From contig JAEWSQ010000001.1 in assembly GCA_023398165.1 (NCBI GenBank), positions 1 through 43,718 on the forward strand: DNA of 43,718 nucleotides, given 5' to 3'. This document shows, piece by piece, positions 36,060 to 43,685 of this stretch. The notes beneath the pieces are model-generated. The model saw only the letters and a list, made by a program, of their open reading frames with translations, made no database searches and was not told the DNA's origin. The number at the start of each line of letters is the position of its first letter. The stretch's first letter is position 1. A program made the position numbers and the translations under genes. The stretch is from Spirochaetota bacterium. Its GTDB lineage: Bacteria > Spirochaetota > Spirochaetia > Treponematales > Treponemataceae.

Positions 36060-36091
36060 CATTAATAGAACGAACGTTCGTTCTATTAATG
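36060..36091. promoter_or_regulatory. Palindrome 2, TetR-like operator candidate
   Basis: A perfect 32-base palindrome with the same core as palindrome 1, 50 bases after the antiporter stop. It lies ahead of the decayed antiporter copy in roughly the position palindrome 1 takes ahead of the intact one. Confidence 0.7.
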
Positions 36092-36251
36092 ACTAATTTT
36101 TCCATACCTTTCTATTTTTTTTCTTTCCCATTCGGCTTTATTCTCTGCTTCATCTCTACACCCTATATATTTGGGTACATCAGTGTTACATTATTCCTCA
36201 ATCAGCAGGCTCTCTTTTCGAGTGATTCGTTCCTCTTGTGTATTTTGTATT

Positions 36252-36350
36252 TTTCCCTTTCTCTTTACTGCTCTACTCAGCTTCTTTGGAATTATGTTTT
36301 TTGGGAAGAGATTGCTTGATGAGGATAAACAGTTTATTGAGAATTACTGA
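36252..36350 (+). pseudogene. Remnant of a second antiporter gene (3' end only)
   Basis: Codons from 36252 to the stop at 36348-36350 read FLFTALLSFFGIMFFGKRLLDEDKQF, matching the end of the intact antiporter, ILFTAPLGLLGITFFGKRLLDEE, over about 20 residues, with clear nucleotide similarity too. Upstream, up to palindrome 2, I see no continuing similarity, so nearly all of the gene is lost. It suggests a past tandem duplication of palindrome plus antiporter. It overlaps the convergent M23 gene by 17 bases. Confidence 0.7.
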
Positions 36351-37317
36351 CTCTCTGACCCTTCACGGGAGAGTATTCAGTATAAAACTCCTTATTTGCT
36401 GTAATATTTTTAAAGTATGCCTTAATTCCTGATCCTGTGAGTATGCGAGGAGTATTTTGTATATGCATATGAAGGTGCGCTTCTGATGAATTACCCGAAT
36501 TACCGCAAAGTCCTATAATATCACCCTGCTTTACTTCATCCCCGATTTTTACTGATATACTATTTTCCGCAAGATGGCAAAGATAAATGTACTCGTTAAA
36601 ACCGGTTTTTAGAACAATAGTATTGCCTGTAGGATGATTGTTGTTTAGGATTCCTGGTGTGTTATCTTTAAATATATCAATTACCTGCACTACCACAGCA
36701 TCACACGGAGCAAGTACAGGCTCCCTAAACGCATAATAATCTTCATTGTTCTTTCCGTCTGTTTTAAATGATTTTCCGGATGTATCAAGAATGATAAAAT
36801 CGAAGGCGTGCTTTTGCGTTGTATAGGAGGCATGATAATTTTGTTCTATAGTATCACCCCCCCAGAACGTAAACCACTCGCCCTTGAAGGGAAGTATAAG
36901 AGGCGAAAGACATCTTTCAAATGAAGGATACTCTGAAGATTCCGTTCCGTACAGATACTGGCTCGACATCTTGCCGAACAAATCCAAAGAAAACTCAAAA
37001 TATAAGGGATACTTTCCGAAATAAACCCTATACTGCTGCCGGCCTTCCTTTTCTCCAATATATTCAAGCGAAGTGTATTGACCGTAATGATTTTTAATAT
37101 TAGAAAAAATATCAGATACCGTTTGAAGAGAAAATACTTTTTTCATGGAACCATTATAGAGGGAGTAAATCTTATCATATGATGATGCATTGTAGTTCGT
37201 AAAAAGAGATTCCAGAACTTTTGTATGTTTCTGAGATTCTCCTTGAGAATTAACAGAAGAAATCAACCAAACAGCAAAAATAACACACATAGAAAACTTT
37301 GCTGATACAGTCCTCAT
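36334..37317 (-). CDS. Exported M23 metallopeptidase with DUF3887-like domain
   Basis: 327 residues. The signal peptide is about 1-24 (VWLISSVNSQ). A DUF3887-like domain spans about 30-130 (VLESLFTNYNASSYDKIYSLYNGSMKKVFSLQ, then GQYTSLEYIGEKEGRQQYRVYF). The LytM/M23 zinc-protease domain follows, with ligands in KHAFDF (H, D) and HLHMHI (H, H), plus the GDIIGLCGNSGNSSEAHLH stretch. It should cut peptidoglycan cross-links in the periplasm. The start at 37317 with AGAGGAGG is preferred to an ATG 12 codons upstream. It has its own promoter and palindrome 3 upstream. Confidence 0.92.
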   Translation of the reverse strand: MRTVSAKFSMCVIFAVWLISSVNSQGESQKHTKVLESLFTNYNASSYDKIYSLYNGSMKKVFSLQTVSDIFSNIKNHYGQYTSLEYIGEKEGRQQYRVYFGKYPLYFEFSLDLFGKMSSQYLYGTESSEYPSFERCLSPLILPFKGEWFTFWGGDTIEQNYHASYTTQKHAFDFIILDTSGKSFKTDGKNNEDYYAFREPVLAPCDAVVVQVIDIFKDNTPGILNNNHPTGNTIVLKTGFNEYIYLCHLAENSISVKIGDEVKQGDIIGLCGNSGNSSEAHLHMHIQNTPRILTGSGIKAYFKNITANKEFYTEYSPVKGQRVSNSQ

Positions 37318-37370
37318 ACCGCCTCCTCTAATATTACGCAGAACAATCCGCATACCATGTTACTATACAT

Positions 37371-37399
37371 AGAATACAACGGTCATAACGGTACGTCAA
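37371..37399 (-). promoter_or_regulatory. M23 gene promoter
   Basis: On the minus strand TTGACG (37399-37394), a 17-base spacer and TATTCT (37376-37371). The 18-base run TCTATGTATAGTAACATG at 37373-37356, overlapping the -10, recurs exactly upstream of the frameshifted lipoprotein gene at 40135-40118. Palindrome 3 is about 30 bases upstream of the -35. Confidence 0.6.
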
Positions 37400-37427
37400 C
37401 AAGCAGTGTCAGACTGTCATGTTAGGC

Positions 37428-37465
37428 GGTTTTAAATAGAACGAACGTTCGATCTATTTAAAACC
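37428..37465. promoter_or_regulatory. Palindrome 3, TetR-like operator candidate
   Basis: A 38-base palindrome with one mismatched pair (a C-G-A-T-C variant in the right arm), sharing the TAGAACGAACGTTCG part of the core. It overlaps the stop codon of the upstream barrel gene and lies upstream of the M23 promoter. Confidence 0.65.
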
Positions 37466-38309
37466 TGTACATCCACTTTAATTGAATATTATTCAAAAGA
37501 AAGTCTGCAATATCGCTTGCCGGATACAAGACCTCAATATCTACTTCTGTTACTGTAACGCAGACAATCGGAAAGTTAAGCTCAATACTCGCAGTAAGCT
37601 TCTTCCAGGTAAAATCGAAGCCGGTTGAAAGGGCAAGACGATTTCCGCCTGATGATTTCACTTCTACATTTCTTTTTTGCTCCTCGCTAAAATTCCATCC
37701 GGCAAGCCATAGCTCCCTGTTGTTATATTCAGGATTTAGAATCGTTGAAATTATATTTAAATCGGTAAAGAAGTGCATCTGCATTTTTTTCCCAATATTC
37801 TCTCCTGTCTTCCAATTTGCACTGATTGTATTGAAAAAAATAAAGTTTTTTGATTTCGGCGAATCAACAGGCATATTTGTGAATAAGGGATTACACCATA
37901 ATTCAGACACTGCATGACATTTAAAATCATCTGACGTCCAAATGTTATAACGGGCATAGAATGAACTTTGAAAATCCCAGCTATTACTTGAAATACCATT
38001 TGCAATAAAACCAGCCGTATTAAATCGTATACCTGCAGAAGCGACATTTAAAATACCATATTCTATAGAAATAAAATCCCCTGTTCCGGATAATGCTGAA
38101 AATCCCCTATTATAATACGAATGCATTACTTTGACAGGTTCCCCAGTCTCCGCATCTACATTTATAATAGCAGTTTCTTTATAAGAAAAGCGCGGATACA
38201 AAAAGTATGAGAAACCAAGATTACCCTTATTCAAGGGTAAGCTTTGCTCATGTGCAGATAGAGAAGTAATGAGAAGGAAAAGAAATGAACATTGTATAAT
38301 TTTTTCCAT
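37458..38309 (-). CDS. Outer-membrane barrel-like protein, tandem paralogue B
   Basis: 283 residues with a cleavable signal peptide (about 1-20, LLITSLSAHEQS). The mature part alternates amphipathic strands and turns and ends QLKWMYRF with a terminal aromatic residue, as expected for an outer-membrane barrel. It is a paralogue of the next gene: the same length, the same ending and an almost identical signal peptide. An ATG at 38339 would overlap that gene; the ATG at 38309 is chosen because it aligns with the paralogue's start. No good ribosome site is visible, so it is probably coupled to the upstream copy. Function unknown. Confidence 0.75.
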   Translation of the reverse strand: MEKIIQCSFLFLLITSLSAHEQSLPLNKGNLGFSYFLYPRFSYKETAIINVDAETGEPVKVMHSYYNRGFSALSGTGDFISIEYGILNVASAGIRFNTAGFIANGISSNSWDFQSSFYARYNIWTSDDFKCHAVSELWCNPLFTNMPVDSPKSKNFIFFNTISANWKTGENIGKKMQMHFFTDLNIISTILNPEYNNRELWLAGWNFSEEQKRNVEVKSSGGNRLALSTGFDFTWKKLTASIELNFPIVCVTVTEVDIEVLYPASDIADFLLNNIQLKWMYRF

Positions 38310-38320
38310 AGTAAAAAACT

Positions 38321-39175
38321 TTATAACCGGTACATCCAAGTGAGCTGCATATTACTAAGTATGAAATCCCCAACATCCCATGCAGGATGGAATAACTCAA
38401 ACCGGTTTCCCGCTTTCGTAAAAGCTGCTATTGGAAAATACAAAGCAATATTCATAGTTAATTTCTTCCAGGTAAAATCCAGCCCCGTCGAAAGAGCAAA
38501 CCGGTTTGAGCCGTGCATATTCATTTGAATGCTCTCTTTCTCCCCAGGAGTAAAACTCCATAGATTAAGCCAAACATCCCGATTTTTTACATCAGGATGA
38601 AGTATTGTTGAAATGAGCTGAATATCGGTAAAGAAATGCAAAGATGTTTGATTCTCTTCATCTGAACCAATTTTCCAATTTAGACTCACTGTATTAAACA
38701 GTACTAGGTATTTCGAGTCAGGCATGGTAACAGGTATATTTGTAAATAGAGGCTGACACCATAACTCCGAAACGACATGTAGTTTTATATCATCTTTATT
38801 CAAGACATTGCAGCGCATATAGAACGAAGCAGGGAAACTCCATATTTGATCACTGATTCCATTAACAAGAAAACCAAAAAAGGGGATACGCAAACCAGTT
38901 GAAAGAAAATCAAAAAGCCCATACTCAAATGTAATGAAGTCACCATCACCGCTCATTGCGTAATAATTCGTAGTTGTGAGAGCCTCTGTTAAGCTTATAA
39001 ATTCCTGCTTTTCTTCATTAATTAGAAGTAATGAAGAAACCGTCATTCCTCTACTTGGATAAAAAATATAAGAAAGTCCAAGATCTCCCTTATCCAAGGG
39101 TAAGCTTTGCTCATGTGCAGATAGGGAAGTAATGAGAAGTAAAAGAAATGAACATTGTATAATTTTTTTTTGCAT
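38321..39175 (-). CDS. Outer-membrane barrel-like protein, tandem paralogue A
   Basis: 284 residues, paralogue of the following gene. The signal peptide is nearly identical (QCSFLLLLITSLSAHEQSLPL), and the ending QLTWMYRL and internal phrases SELWCQPLFTNIP and STGLDFTWKKLTMNIALYFPI match the sister (SELWCNPLFTNMP and STGFDFTWKKLTASIELNFPI). The middle has diverged much more. AAAGG lies 6 bases before the ATG. It follows the frameshifted lipoprotein gene after a 12-base-pair hairpin. It is probably a surface or transport protein. Confidence 0.75.
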   Translation of the reverse strand: MQKKIIQCSFLLLLITSLSAHEQSLPLDKGDLGLSYIFYPSRGMTVSSLLLINEEKQEFISLTEALTTTNYYAMSGDGDFITFEYGLFDFLSTGLRIPFFGFLVNGISDQIWSFPASFYMRCNVLNKDDIKLHVVSELWCQPLFTNIPVTMPDSKYLVLFNTVSLNWKIGSDEENQTSLHFFTDIQLISTILHPDVKNRDVWLNLWSFTPGEKESIQMNMHGSNRFALSTGLDFTWKKLTMNIALYFPIAAFTKAGNRFELFHPAWDVGDFILSNMQLTWMYRL

Positions 39176-39194
39176 GATAAACCTTTTTTTACCT

Positions 39195-39231
39195 TTTCAG
39201 GCTTGATGGGTTCACACAATCAAGCCTGAAA
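39195..39231 (-). other. Intergenic hairpin
   Basis: Perfect 12-base arms (39195-39206 and 39220-39231) around a 13-base loop, between the frameshifted lipoprotein gene and barrel paralogue A. No T-run follows on the minus strand, so it is a processing, attenuation or stability element rather than a clear terminator. Confidence 0.5.
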
Positions 39232-39233
39232 TA

Positions 39234-39968
39234 CTACCAAACTCTATTTAACATTCCGCCCGGTATTCGTGAATCCTGAGCAGTATGACTGCTTACAAAA
39301 TTTCCCGCACCTTTCCCAAAAAATCCTACATTCCAATTACCGTATACATCAACACCTGATGAACCGTACTCTGTGACTGTTTTCGATGGAGTAACATCAT
39401 CAGACAACGAAACTGAAATCATTTGAATATTTACCAATGTTTCAGGATAGTAATTTAAGTTAGAATCATAATGTTTTGATTTTCCCCAAAAAGTTGTTCT
39501 TGCTTCATTAATTGCTCCCCAAGGCCAAAAATTAGTTTTATGTTTTATAGATAAATAGTATTGGAAAAAAGCATCTTCTGAAATTGGTATTGAATATCCA
39601 TTCCTCATCGATTCATTAGAAGACAGTGTTCGTTCATCAACTTCTTCATAATAGTACTTATAGTATTCATCCCCGAATTCACGTTTAAGCATTGCAATGT
39701 ATTCAGTTTTTTAATGCTTCGTATTCTTCCGGATCCAAAGAAATGCCCTCATCCCATGCAGCCCGTGACAATCTTTCTTCTCCGATTATCGAAGCAAGCA
39801 CAGCATCAGCTTCCCCCTGCATAGATTCAAGCTTAGCCCGAATTTCAAGTCTTACTACTGTTCCGTTTCCCAGAACAAGATCTTCACTCTGTGCTGTCCA
39901 TTATCGCAGGAACAACAGAGCACCAGCATTACTGCTATAAGCAGTACAGCAAAAAATTTACTTTTCAT
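39234..39968 (-). pseudogene. Lipoprotein gene broken by two frameshifts
   Basis: From the ATG at 39968 (AGGAGG 8 bases upstream) the sequence reads a lipoprotein signal peptide ending CCSC (Cys21), then hits a stop after about 37 codons. Near 39885-39900 the reading shifts by one base into EDLVLGNGTVVRLEIRAKLESMQGEADAVLASIIGEERLSRAAW, which ends at a stop beyond a run of six A. Removing one A there continues into EYIAMLKREFGDEYYKYYYEEVDERTL, reaching the stop at 39234. The two shifts cancel, restoring a protein of about 244 residues. It is a decayed gene, or an intact one if both shifts are sequencing errors. Confidence 0.75.
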
Positions 39969-40034
39969 TTTTTGCACCCTCCTAAATTGTGATACACCCC
40001 CATCTGAGGTGTTTTTAAGAGCGTAAAAGCAACA

Positions 40035-40066
40035 TTGAGAATTGTATTGAGAATTGTATTGAGAAT
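40035..40066. repeat. Short tandem repeat
   Basis: The 12-base unit TTGAGAATTGTA occurs at 40035-40046 and 40047-40058, with a partial third copy at 40059-40066. It lies in the leader region of the frameshifted lipoprotein gene. Confidence 0.7.
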
Positions 40067-40117
40067 ATATCAATAGTTTCACAAAGAACTCTCTCTTTAC
40101 TTTGTCCGCTATACCAT

Positions 40118-40135
40118 CATGTTACTATACATAGA
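40118..40135 (-). promoter_or_regulatory. Duplicated promoter block of the lipoprotein gene
   Basis: The 18 bases are identical to 37356-37373 ahead of the M23 gene. Upstream on the minus strand ATGACA followed 16 bases later by ATATCT gives a weaker -35/-10 pair. A palindrome (number 4) again lies about 60 bases beyond. Confidence 0.5.
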
Positions 40136-40186
40136 TATTTTCGTAAACCCATATTGTCATTTTGTCAGAGAAGTATTTAAAAATAC

Positions 40187-40208
40187 ATAGAACGAACGTT
40201 CGTTCTAT
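40187..40208. promoter_or_regulatory. Palindrome 4, TetR-like operator candidate
   Basis: A 22-base perfect palindrome with the full core TAGAACGAACGTTCGTTCTA. It lies between the tRNA-Cys gene and the lipoprotein gene, upstream of the duplicated promoter block, as palindrome 3 does ahead of the M23 gene. Confidence 0.7.
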
Positions 40209-40342
40209 TTAAAACCAACCTTTACGCCTTCGCATCTTTACGTGAGCCTATCTTTCTACCTTGTATAAGCAAAAAAAAAGGAACCGTCTTGACGACGATT
40301 CCAGTTATATATAAACGAACCTCTGCTTTGCAAAAGGCCCGG

Positions 40343-40381
40343 AAAAACAAAGAGACCAACAGATAGTCAGTCTCCTTTGTT
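40343..40381 (-). terminator. Terminator of tRNA-Cys
   Basis: On the minus strand, just after the tRNA, AACAAAGGAGAC (40381-40370) pairs with GTCTCTTTGTT (40356-40346), with one bulged base, and is followed by a short T-run (40346-40343). Confidence 0.65.
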
Positions 40382-40384
40382 GAC

Positions 40385-40456
40385 AGGCGCCGATCAGAAT
40401 CGAACTGATGCATAAAGGTTTTGCAGACCTCTCCCTTACCGCTTGGGTACGGCGCC
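40385..40456 (-). tRNA. tRNA-Cys (GCA)
   Basis: 72 bases fold into a full cloverleaf. The acceptor stem GGCGCCG pairs with CGGCGCC, the D stem is CCC/GGG, the anticodon arm is GAGGT CTGCAAA ACCTT with anticodon GCA, the variable loop has 5 bases, and the T arm is ATCAG TTCGATT CTGAT. The discriminator base is U, as required for cysteine tRNA. CCA is not encoded. Confidence 0.95.
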
Positions 40457-40543
40457 AAAAAAAGATGCTCATTGATTGGTGAGCGCATTAGTGAATATAT
40501 CAAATCCGGCTTTTTTTGTCTAGTCTATACTGATAAAAGTGTG

Positions 40544-40549
40544 TATAAT
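40544..40549 (+). promoter_or_regulatory. -10 box of a probable leaderless transcript
   Basis: A perfect TATAAT is followed after 6 bases by the ATG at 40556, with no ribosome site. The -35 17 bases upstream (TAGTCT, 40521-40526) is weak. Confidence 0.5.
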
Positions 40550-40555
40550 ACTGAA

Positions 40556-41005
40556 ATGTTTGAAATGGAGCCGCGTATTGAACGCATGGAAAAAGGGGAT
40601 GACGCCTACTTCAGTCTGTACTGGTCAAAGCTCACTAGGGCAGATAAATACACCGTTACTACTTCTGTACCCTCTGTTTCCGGTTTATATGAGCTGTATT
40701 ACGAGGATTCTGAAAAAAAGCTTAATCTTCTTACCATAAATACTGCATGGCTCGGCGGTTTACGGTCGCAGATCCGGCAGGACATTGAGCCTGACCTTAA
40801 AAAGCCGGAAAATCTCCGTATTGTTTTAGAAAATCTACCTGTATATTACAGGTTTTCAATATCAGCAATAAGTGAAGATATTCAGGATGTTGTATGGTTT
40901 TTAAATCAGACGTATTTCGGCGATACATCAAAAGTACATGACTCCGGGAGATATAAAAAAGTCTTTGTAAAAGAACTGGCTCCCGACAAGATACACTGGG
41001 TATAA
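40556..41005 (+). CDS. Small conserved protein upstream of thioredoxin reductase
   Basis: 149 residues, soluble, with no signal peptide. Alternating strands and charged helices (RADKYTVTTSVPSVSGLYELYYEDSEKKLNLLTINTAWLGGLRSQIRQDIEPDL) and a terminal KELAPDKIHWV. I do not recognise a named domain. A longer frame extends back into the tRNA, but the ATG at 40556 directly follows a TATAAT box, giving a leaderless message. It lies 13 bases before trxB on the same strand and is likely cotranscribed. A role near redox or cell-wall housekeeping is only suggested by neighbours. Confidence 0.75.
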   Translation: MFEMEPRIERMEKGDDAYFSLYWSKLTRADKYTVTTSVPSVSGLYELYYEDSEKKLNLLTINTAWLGGLRSQIRQDIEPDLKKPENLRIVLENLPVYYRFSISAISEDIQDVVWFLNQTYFGDTSKVHDSGRYKKVFVKELAPDKIHWV

Positions 41006-41018
41006 ACGAGGAGTTATT

Positions 41019-41957
41019 ATGGCAGAAGTACAATGGGATTTTGTAATCATAGGAGCGGGGACTGCAGGGCTTACTGCGGCTCAATACGGAGCCCGTTCTT
41101 GCCTTAAAACCTTAATTATCGAATCTGAACTCTGCGGAGGGCAGGCATTAAATATTTTTGAACTTGAGAACTACCCGGGTATTTATCCTGCGGTTAACGG
41201 CGGAGAATTTATTGAAATTATGAAAAAGCAGGCTTTTGATTTCGGTGCAAAACTGGAAAAAAGAAGGCTGAGGTCAATAGAAAAGAAAGGGAACATTTTT
41301 TATCTTACATCTGATATTGATACCATTACCTGCTACGCTGTGCTTATTGCAACAGGTGCAACCCACCGGCATCTCGGTGTTCCCGGGGAAAATGAATTTG
41401 TTACCCGCGGGGTTTCTTACTGTGCTACCTGTGACGGCCCGTTTTTCCGCAATAAAAAAATTGCTGTTATAGGCGGAGGCGACTCTGCCTGCGATGAGGC
41501 TAACTATCTTTCAAGTTTATCAAAGGATGTCACGCTTATTCACCGGCGCGATGCACTGCGTGCCCAAAGAGCCGTTGCTGACCGGGTGCTTAACAATCCG
41601 AATATTTCAGTTCAGTTTAATACTATCGTAAAAGAAATCCGGGGAGATAAGCGTGTTCAGTCTATTCTCTTACAAGATACTGTCACCGGTGAAGAGCGTA
41701 GTATGGAAATAGACGGTGTGTTCATTTTTACCGGTATGGATCCCCAGACCCAGCTTGTAAACATGCTCCCCAAAGACGATTCAGGTTATATCATTACAGA
41801 CGAGTTTATGCAGACATCGGTACAAGGCATGTACTGTGCTGGCGACATCCGGGCAAAACCGTTCCGCCAGCTTATTACAGCAGCTGCCGACGGCGCTATT
41901 GCCGCTCATTGTGCTGAAAAATATATCCGCGAATTTCTTAATGAGGCACTCAAGTAA
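41019..41957 (+). CDS. trxB: Thioredoxin reductase
   Basis: 312 residues, normal length. The FAD motif is GAGTAG (12-17), the redox pair C135-A-T-C138 sits in SYCATCDGPFF, the NADPH motif is GGGDSA (152-157) and the C-terminal FAD site is CAGDIRAKPFRQLITAAADGAIAA. It transfers electrons from NADPH to thioredoxin, and would serve methionine sulfoxide reductases and other repair enzymes. GGAG precedes the ATG. It lies between the small protein and the GH3 gene. Confidence 0.96.
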   Translation: MAEVQWDFVIIGAGTAGLTAAQYGARSCLKTLIIESELCGGQALNIFELENYPGIYPAVNGGEFIEIMKKQAFDFGAKLEKRRLRSIEKKGNIFYLTSDIDTITCYAVLIATGATHRHLGVPGENEFVTRGVSYCATCDGPFFRNKKIAVIGGGDSACDEANYLSSLSKDVTLIHRRDALRAQRAVADRVLNNPNISVQFNTIVKEIRGDKRVQSILLQDTVTGEERSMEIDGVFIFTGMDPQTQLVNMLPKDDSGYIITDEFMQTSVQGMYCAGDIRAKPFRQLITAAADGAIAAHCAEKYIREFLNEALK

Positions 41958-43685
41958 ATGCATAAACAGTCTGTTCTGCGCCGCCTGCTTTTCATCATGA
42001 TGACAGGCTCTTTCTTTTTTTCACTTCATGCACAAGATACTCAAAACATAACGTTCTGGACAAATATGGATAATGCCCAGCTTGCCGATGCTCTTATTGC
42101 GCAAATGAGCGACGAGGAGCTTTTTGCCCAGATTCTAATGTTCGGCTGGGCAGGTACAGAACCGTCGCCTCTTCTTCTCGACTGGATACAAACACGCTCT
42201 TTGGGGAGCGTCAAAGTATACGGATGGAATACAGATAATATTATTTCTGTCGCCTCCTCTGTTTCGCAGACGCAAAAATTGTCGCAGAATAATCGTTTTC
42301 AGATTCCTCTTTTTGTGGCAACAGATCAGGAAGGCGGCTGGATACGGCACATTAAGGGAAGTACCAGCGATACTCCGGGAAATCTTGCTATAGGAGCTTC
42401 GGGGTACCCTATCGACGCGTATTTATCAGGCTACTATATTGCAAAAGAACTTAGGGCTTTGGGAATTAATATGAACTTTGCTCCTACGGTGGATCTCTAT
42501 ACTAATCTTGATTCAACAGTCATTGGACCGCGCTCTTTCGGAGAATACCCTTATGAAACTGCCGTTTTCGGTTCAGCATTCGCAGCGGGCAGCATGAAGG
42601 CGGGAGTAATTCCCACTGCAAAGCATTTTCCCGGACACGGCGACACAAGCGATGATTCTCACGGCGGGCTGCCGCAAATTACTGCTTCAAAAAAGACTTT
42701 AGAAGAAAGAGAACTGGTGCCTTTCAAATATCTTGTTGAGCAGAAAATCCCTGCAATCATGTCGGGACATTTAAGCTTTCCGAATATCACGCAGAAAGGG
42801 GAACCTGCCTCTTTGTCAAGGTTTTTCCTCACAGAACTTCTCCGGGGTGAAATGGGGTATGAGGGTTTAATTATTACTGACGACATGATGATGAACGGCG
42901 CTACCATGTACGCAGGAGGTCTTTCTGTTGCGGTGTATATGGCAATTGAAGCCGGAAATGATATTGTAATTTCCTCTACTACAGCTCTCCTAAACGATCC
43001 CTTATGGCGGAATAACCTGGCGCTCATGAAAACGGATAAAGAGTTCCGCTCTCTTATTCAAAAAGCCGCACACCGCGTCATTCTTTCTAAACTTGACTAT
43101 TTTAAGGGAGGGAATGCTGTCCCCCTGTATCCTGATATTGATGCAATTCCCTCTCTGGTTCCCGATCCCGAGGGACAGAGCTTTTTTCTTGAGCAGGCCT
43201 GCCGTTCCATAACCCTCTACAAAAAAGGTCTTTTCCCGTATAAAACGGGAATAATCTCACAAGGGGATTCTGCTGTTTCTATTGAAAACAACGAGAGAGT
43301 CCTTCTAACTGGACATTATGACAGTTTTTTCAGTTACGGGAAGGAATCGTATCCTGATTCCGGATTTTATAAGGTCTCTGCCGCGATGGGACCGAATGAA
43401 ACTGCATACACTGAAAAGTATCTTCCTGAACTTGCAAAAAACTATGATACCGTGATTATGTGCGTTTCGGATGAACAGGATGTGAGAGTTGCCAGGGCTT
43501 TGGCCAAAACAAAGGTACGGCTTATTATTCTATCTATTATGTCGCCTGTTCATATAAAAGATGTTGAAGCCGACACCATCCTTTTAGCCTACAGTTATTC
43601 CCCGTACTCTTTCCAGGCTGCTTTTGCGGCTCTGCGGGGAGATTTTGTGCCGCAGGGAGTTCTGCCCCTTGAGTTTCAGGATTAA
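41958..43685 (+). CDS. Secreted GH3 beta-N-acetylhexosaminidase (NagZ-like)
   Basis: 575 residues, with a signal peptide (about 1-26, SFFFSLHAQ) followed by a GH3 catalytic domain. NagZ marks are KHFPGHGDTSDDSHGGLP at 222-239, holding the Asp/His catalytic dyad (D233, H235), and the nucleophile region LIITDDMMM with D308. The C-terminal domain (about 410-575) resembles the second GH3 domain, so the protein is longer than cytoplasmic NagZ (about 340). It probably trims GlcNAc from wall fragments or host glycans in the periplasm. Its ATG directly follows the trxB stop. Confidence 0.9.
   Translation: MHKQSVLRRLLFIMMTGSFFFSLHAQDTQNITFWTNMDNAQLADALIAQMSDEELFAQILMFGWAGTEPSPLLLDWIQTRSLGSVKVYGWNTDNIISVASSVSQTQKLSQNNRFQIPLFVATDQEGGWIRHIKGSTSDTPGNLAIGASGYPIDAYLSGYYIAKELRALGINMNFAPTVDLYTNLDSTVIGPRSFGEYPYETAVFGSAFAAGSMKAGVIPTAKHFPGHGDTSDDSHGGLPQITASKKTLEERELVPFKYLVEQKIPAIMSGHLSFPNITQKGEPASLSRFFLTELLRGEMGYEGLIITDDMMMNGATMYAGGLSVAVYMAIEAGNDIVISSTTALLNDPLWRNNLALMKTDKEFRSLIQKAAHRVILSKLDYFKGGNAVPLYPDIDAIPSLVPDPEGQSFFLEQACRSITLYKKGLFPYKTGIISQGDSAVSIENNERVLLTGHYDSFFSYGKESYPDSGFYKVSAAMGPNETAYTEKYLPELAKNYDTVIMCVSDEQDVRVARALAKTKVRLIILSIMSPVHIKDVEADTILLAYSYSPYSFQAAFAALRGDFVPQGVLPLEFQD

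Noticed and set aside
36089..36319. Open frame of 76 codons after palindrome 2
   Set aside because: It has no ribosome site and is mostly low-complexity Phe/Ser/Leu. A neighbouring frame carries the antiporter remnant instead.
39700..39720. A AAA AAC slippery sequence in the frameshifted lipoprotein gene, possible programmed -1 frameshift
   Set aside because: The sequence is in the right phase, but a -1 shift leads into the wrong frame; the continuing coding frame needs a +1 shift.
39692..39940. Open frame on the plus strand
   Set aside because: It is the antisense of the middle segment of the lipoprotein gene, which has lipoprotein-like coding character on the minus strand.
34682..40208. 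The four palindromes as integron attC sites
   Set aside because: attC sites have spaced, imperfect arms with core RYYYAAC and GTTRRRY and a variable loop. These are continuous perfect palindromes without spacer, and no integrase is present.
40222..40503. Open frame of 93 codons on the minus strand
   Set aside because: It runs through the tRNA-Cys gene and its terminator and has no ribosome site or recognisable product.
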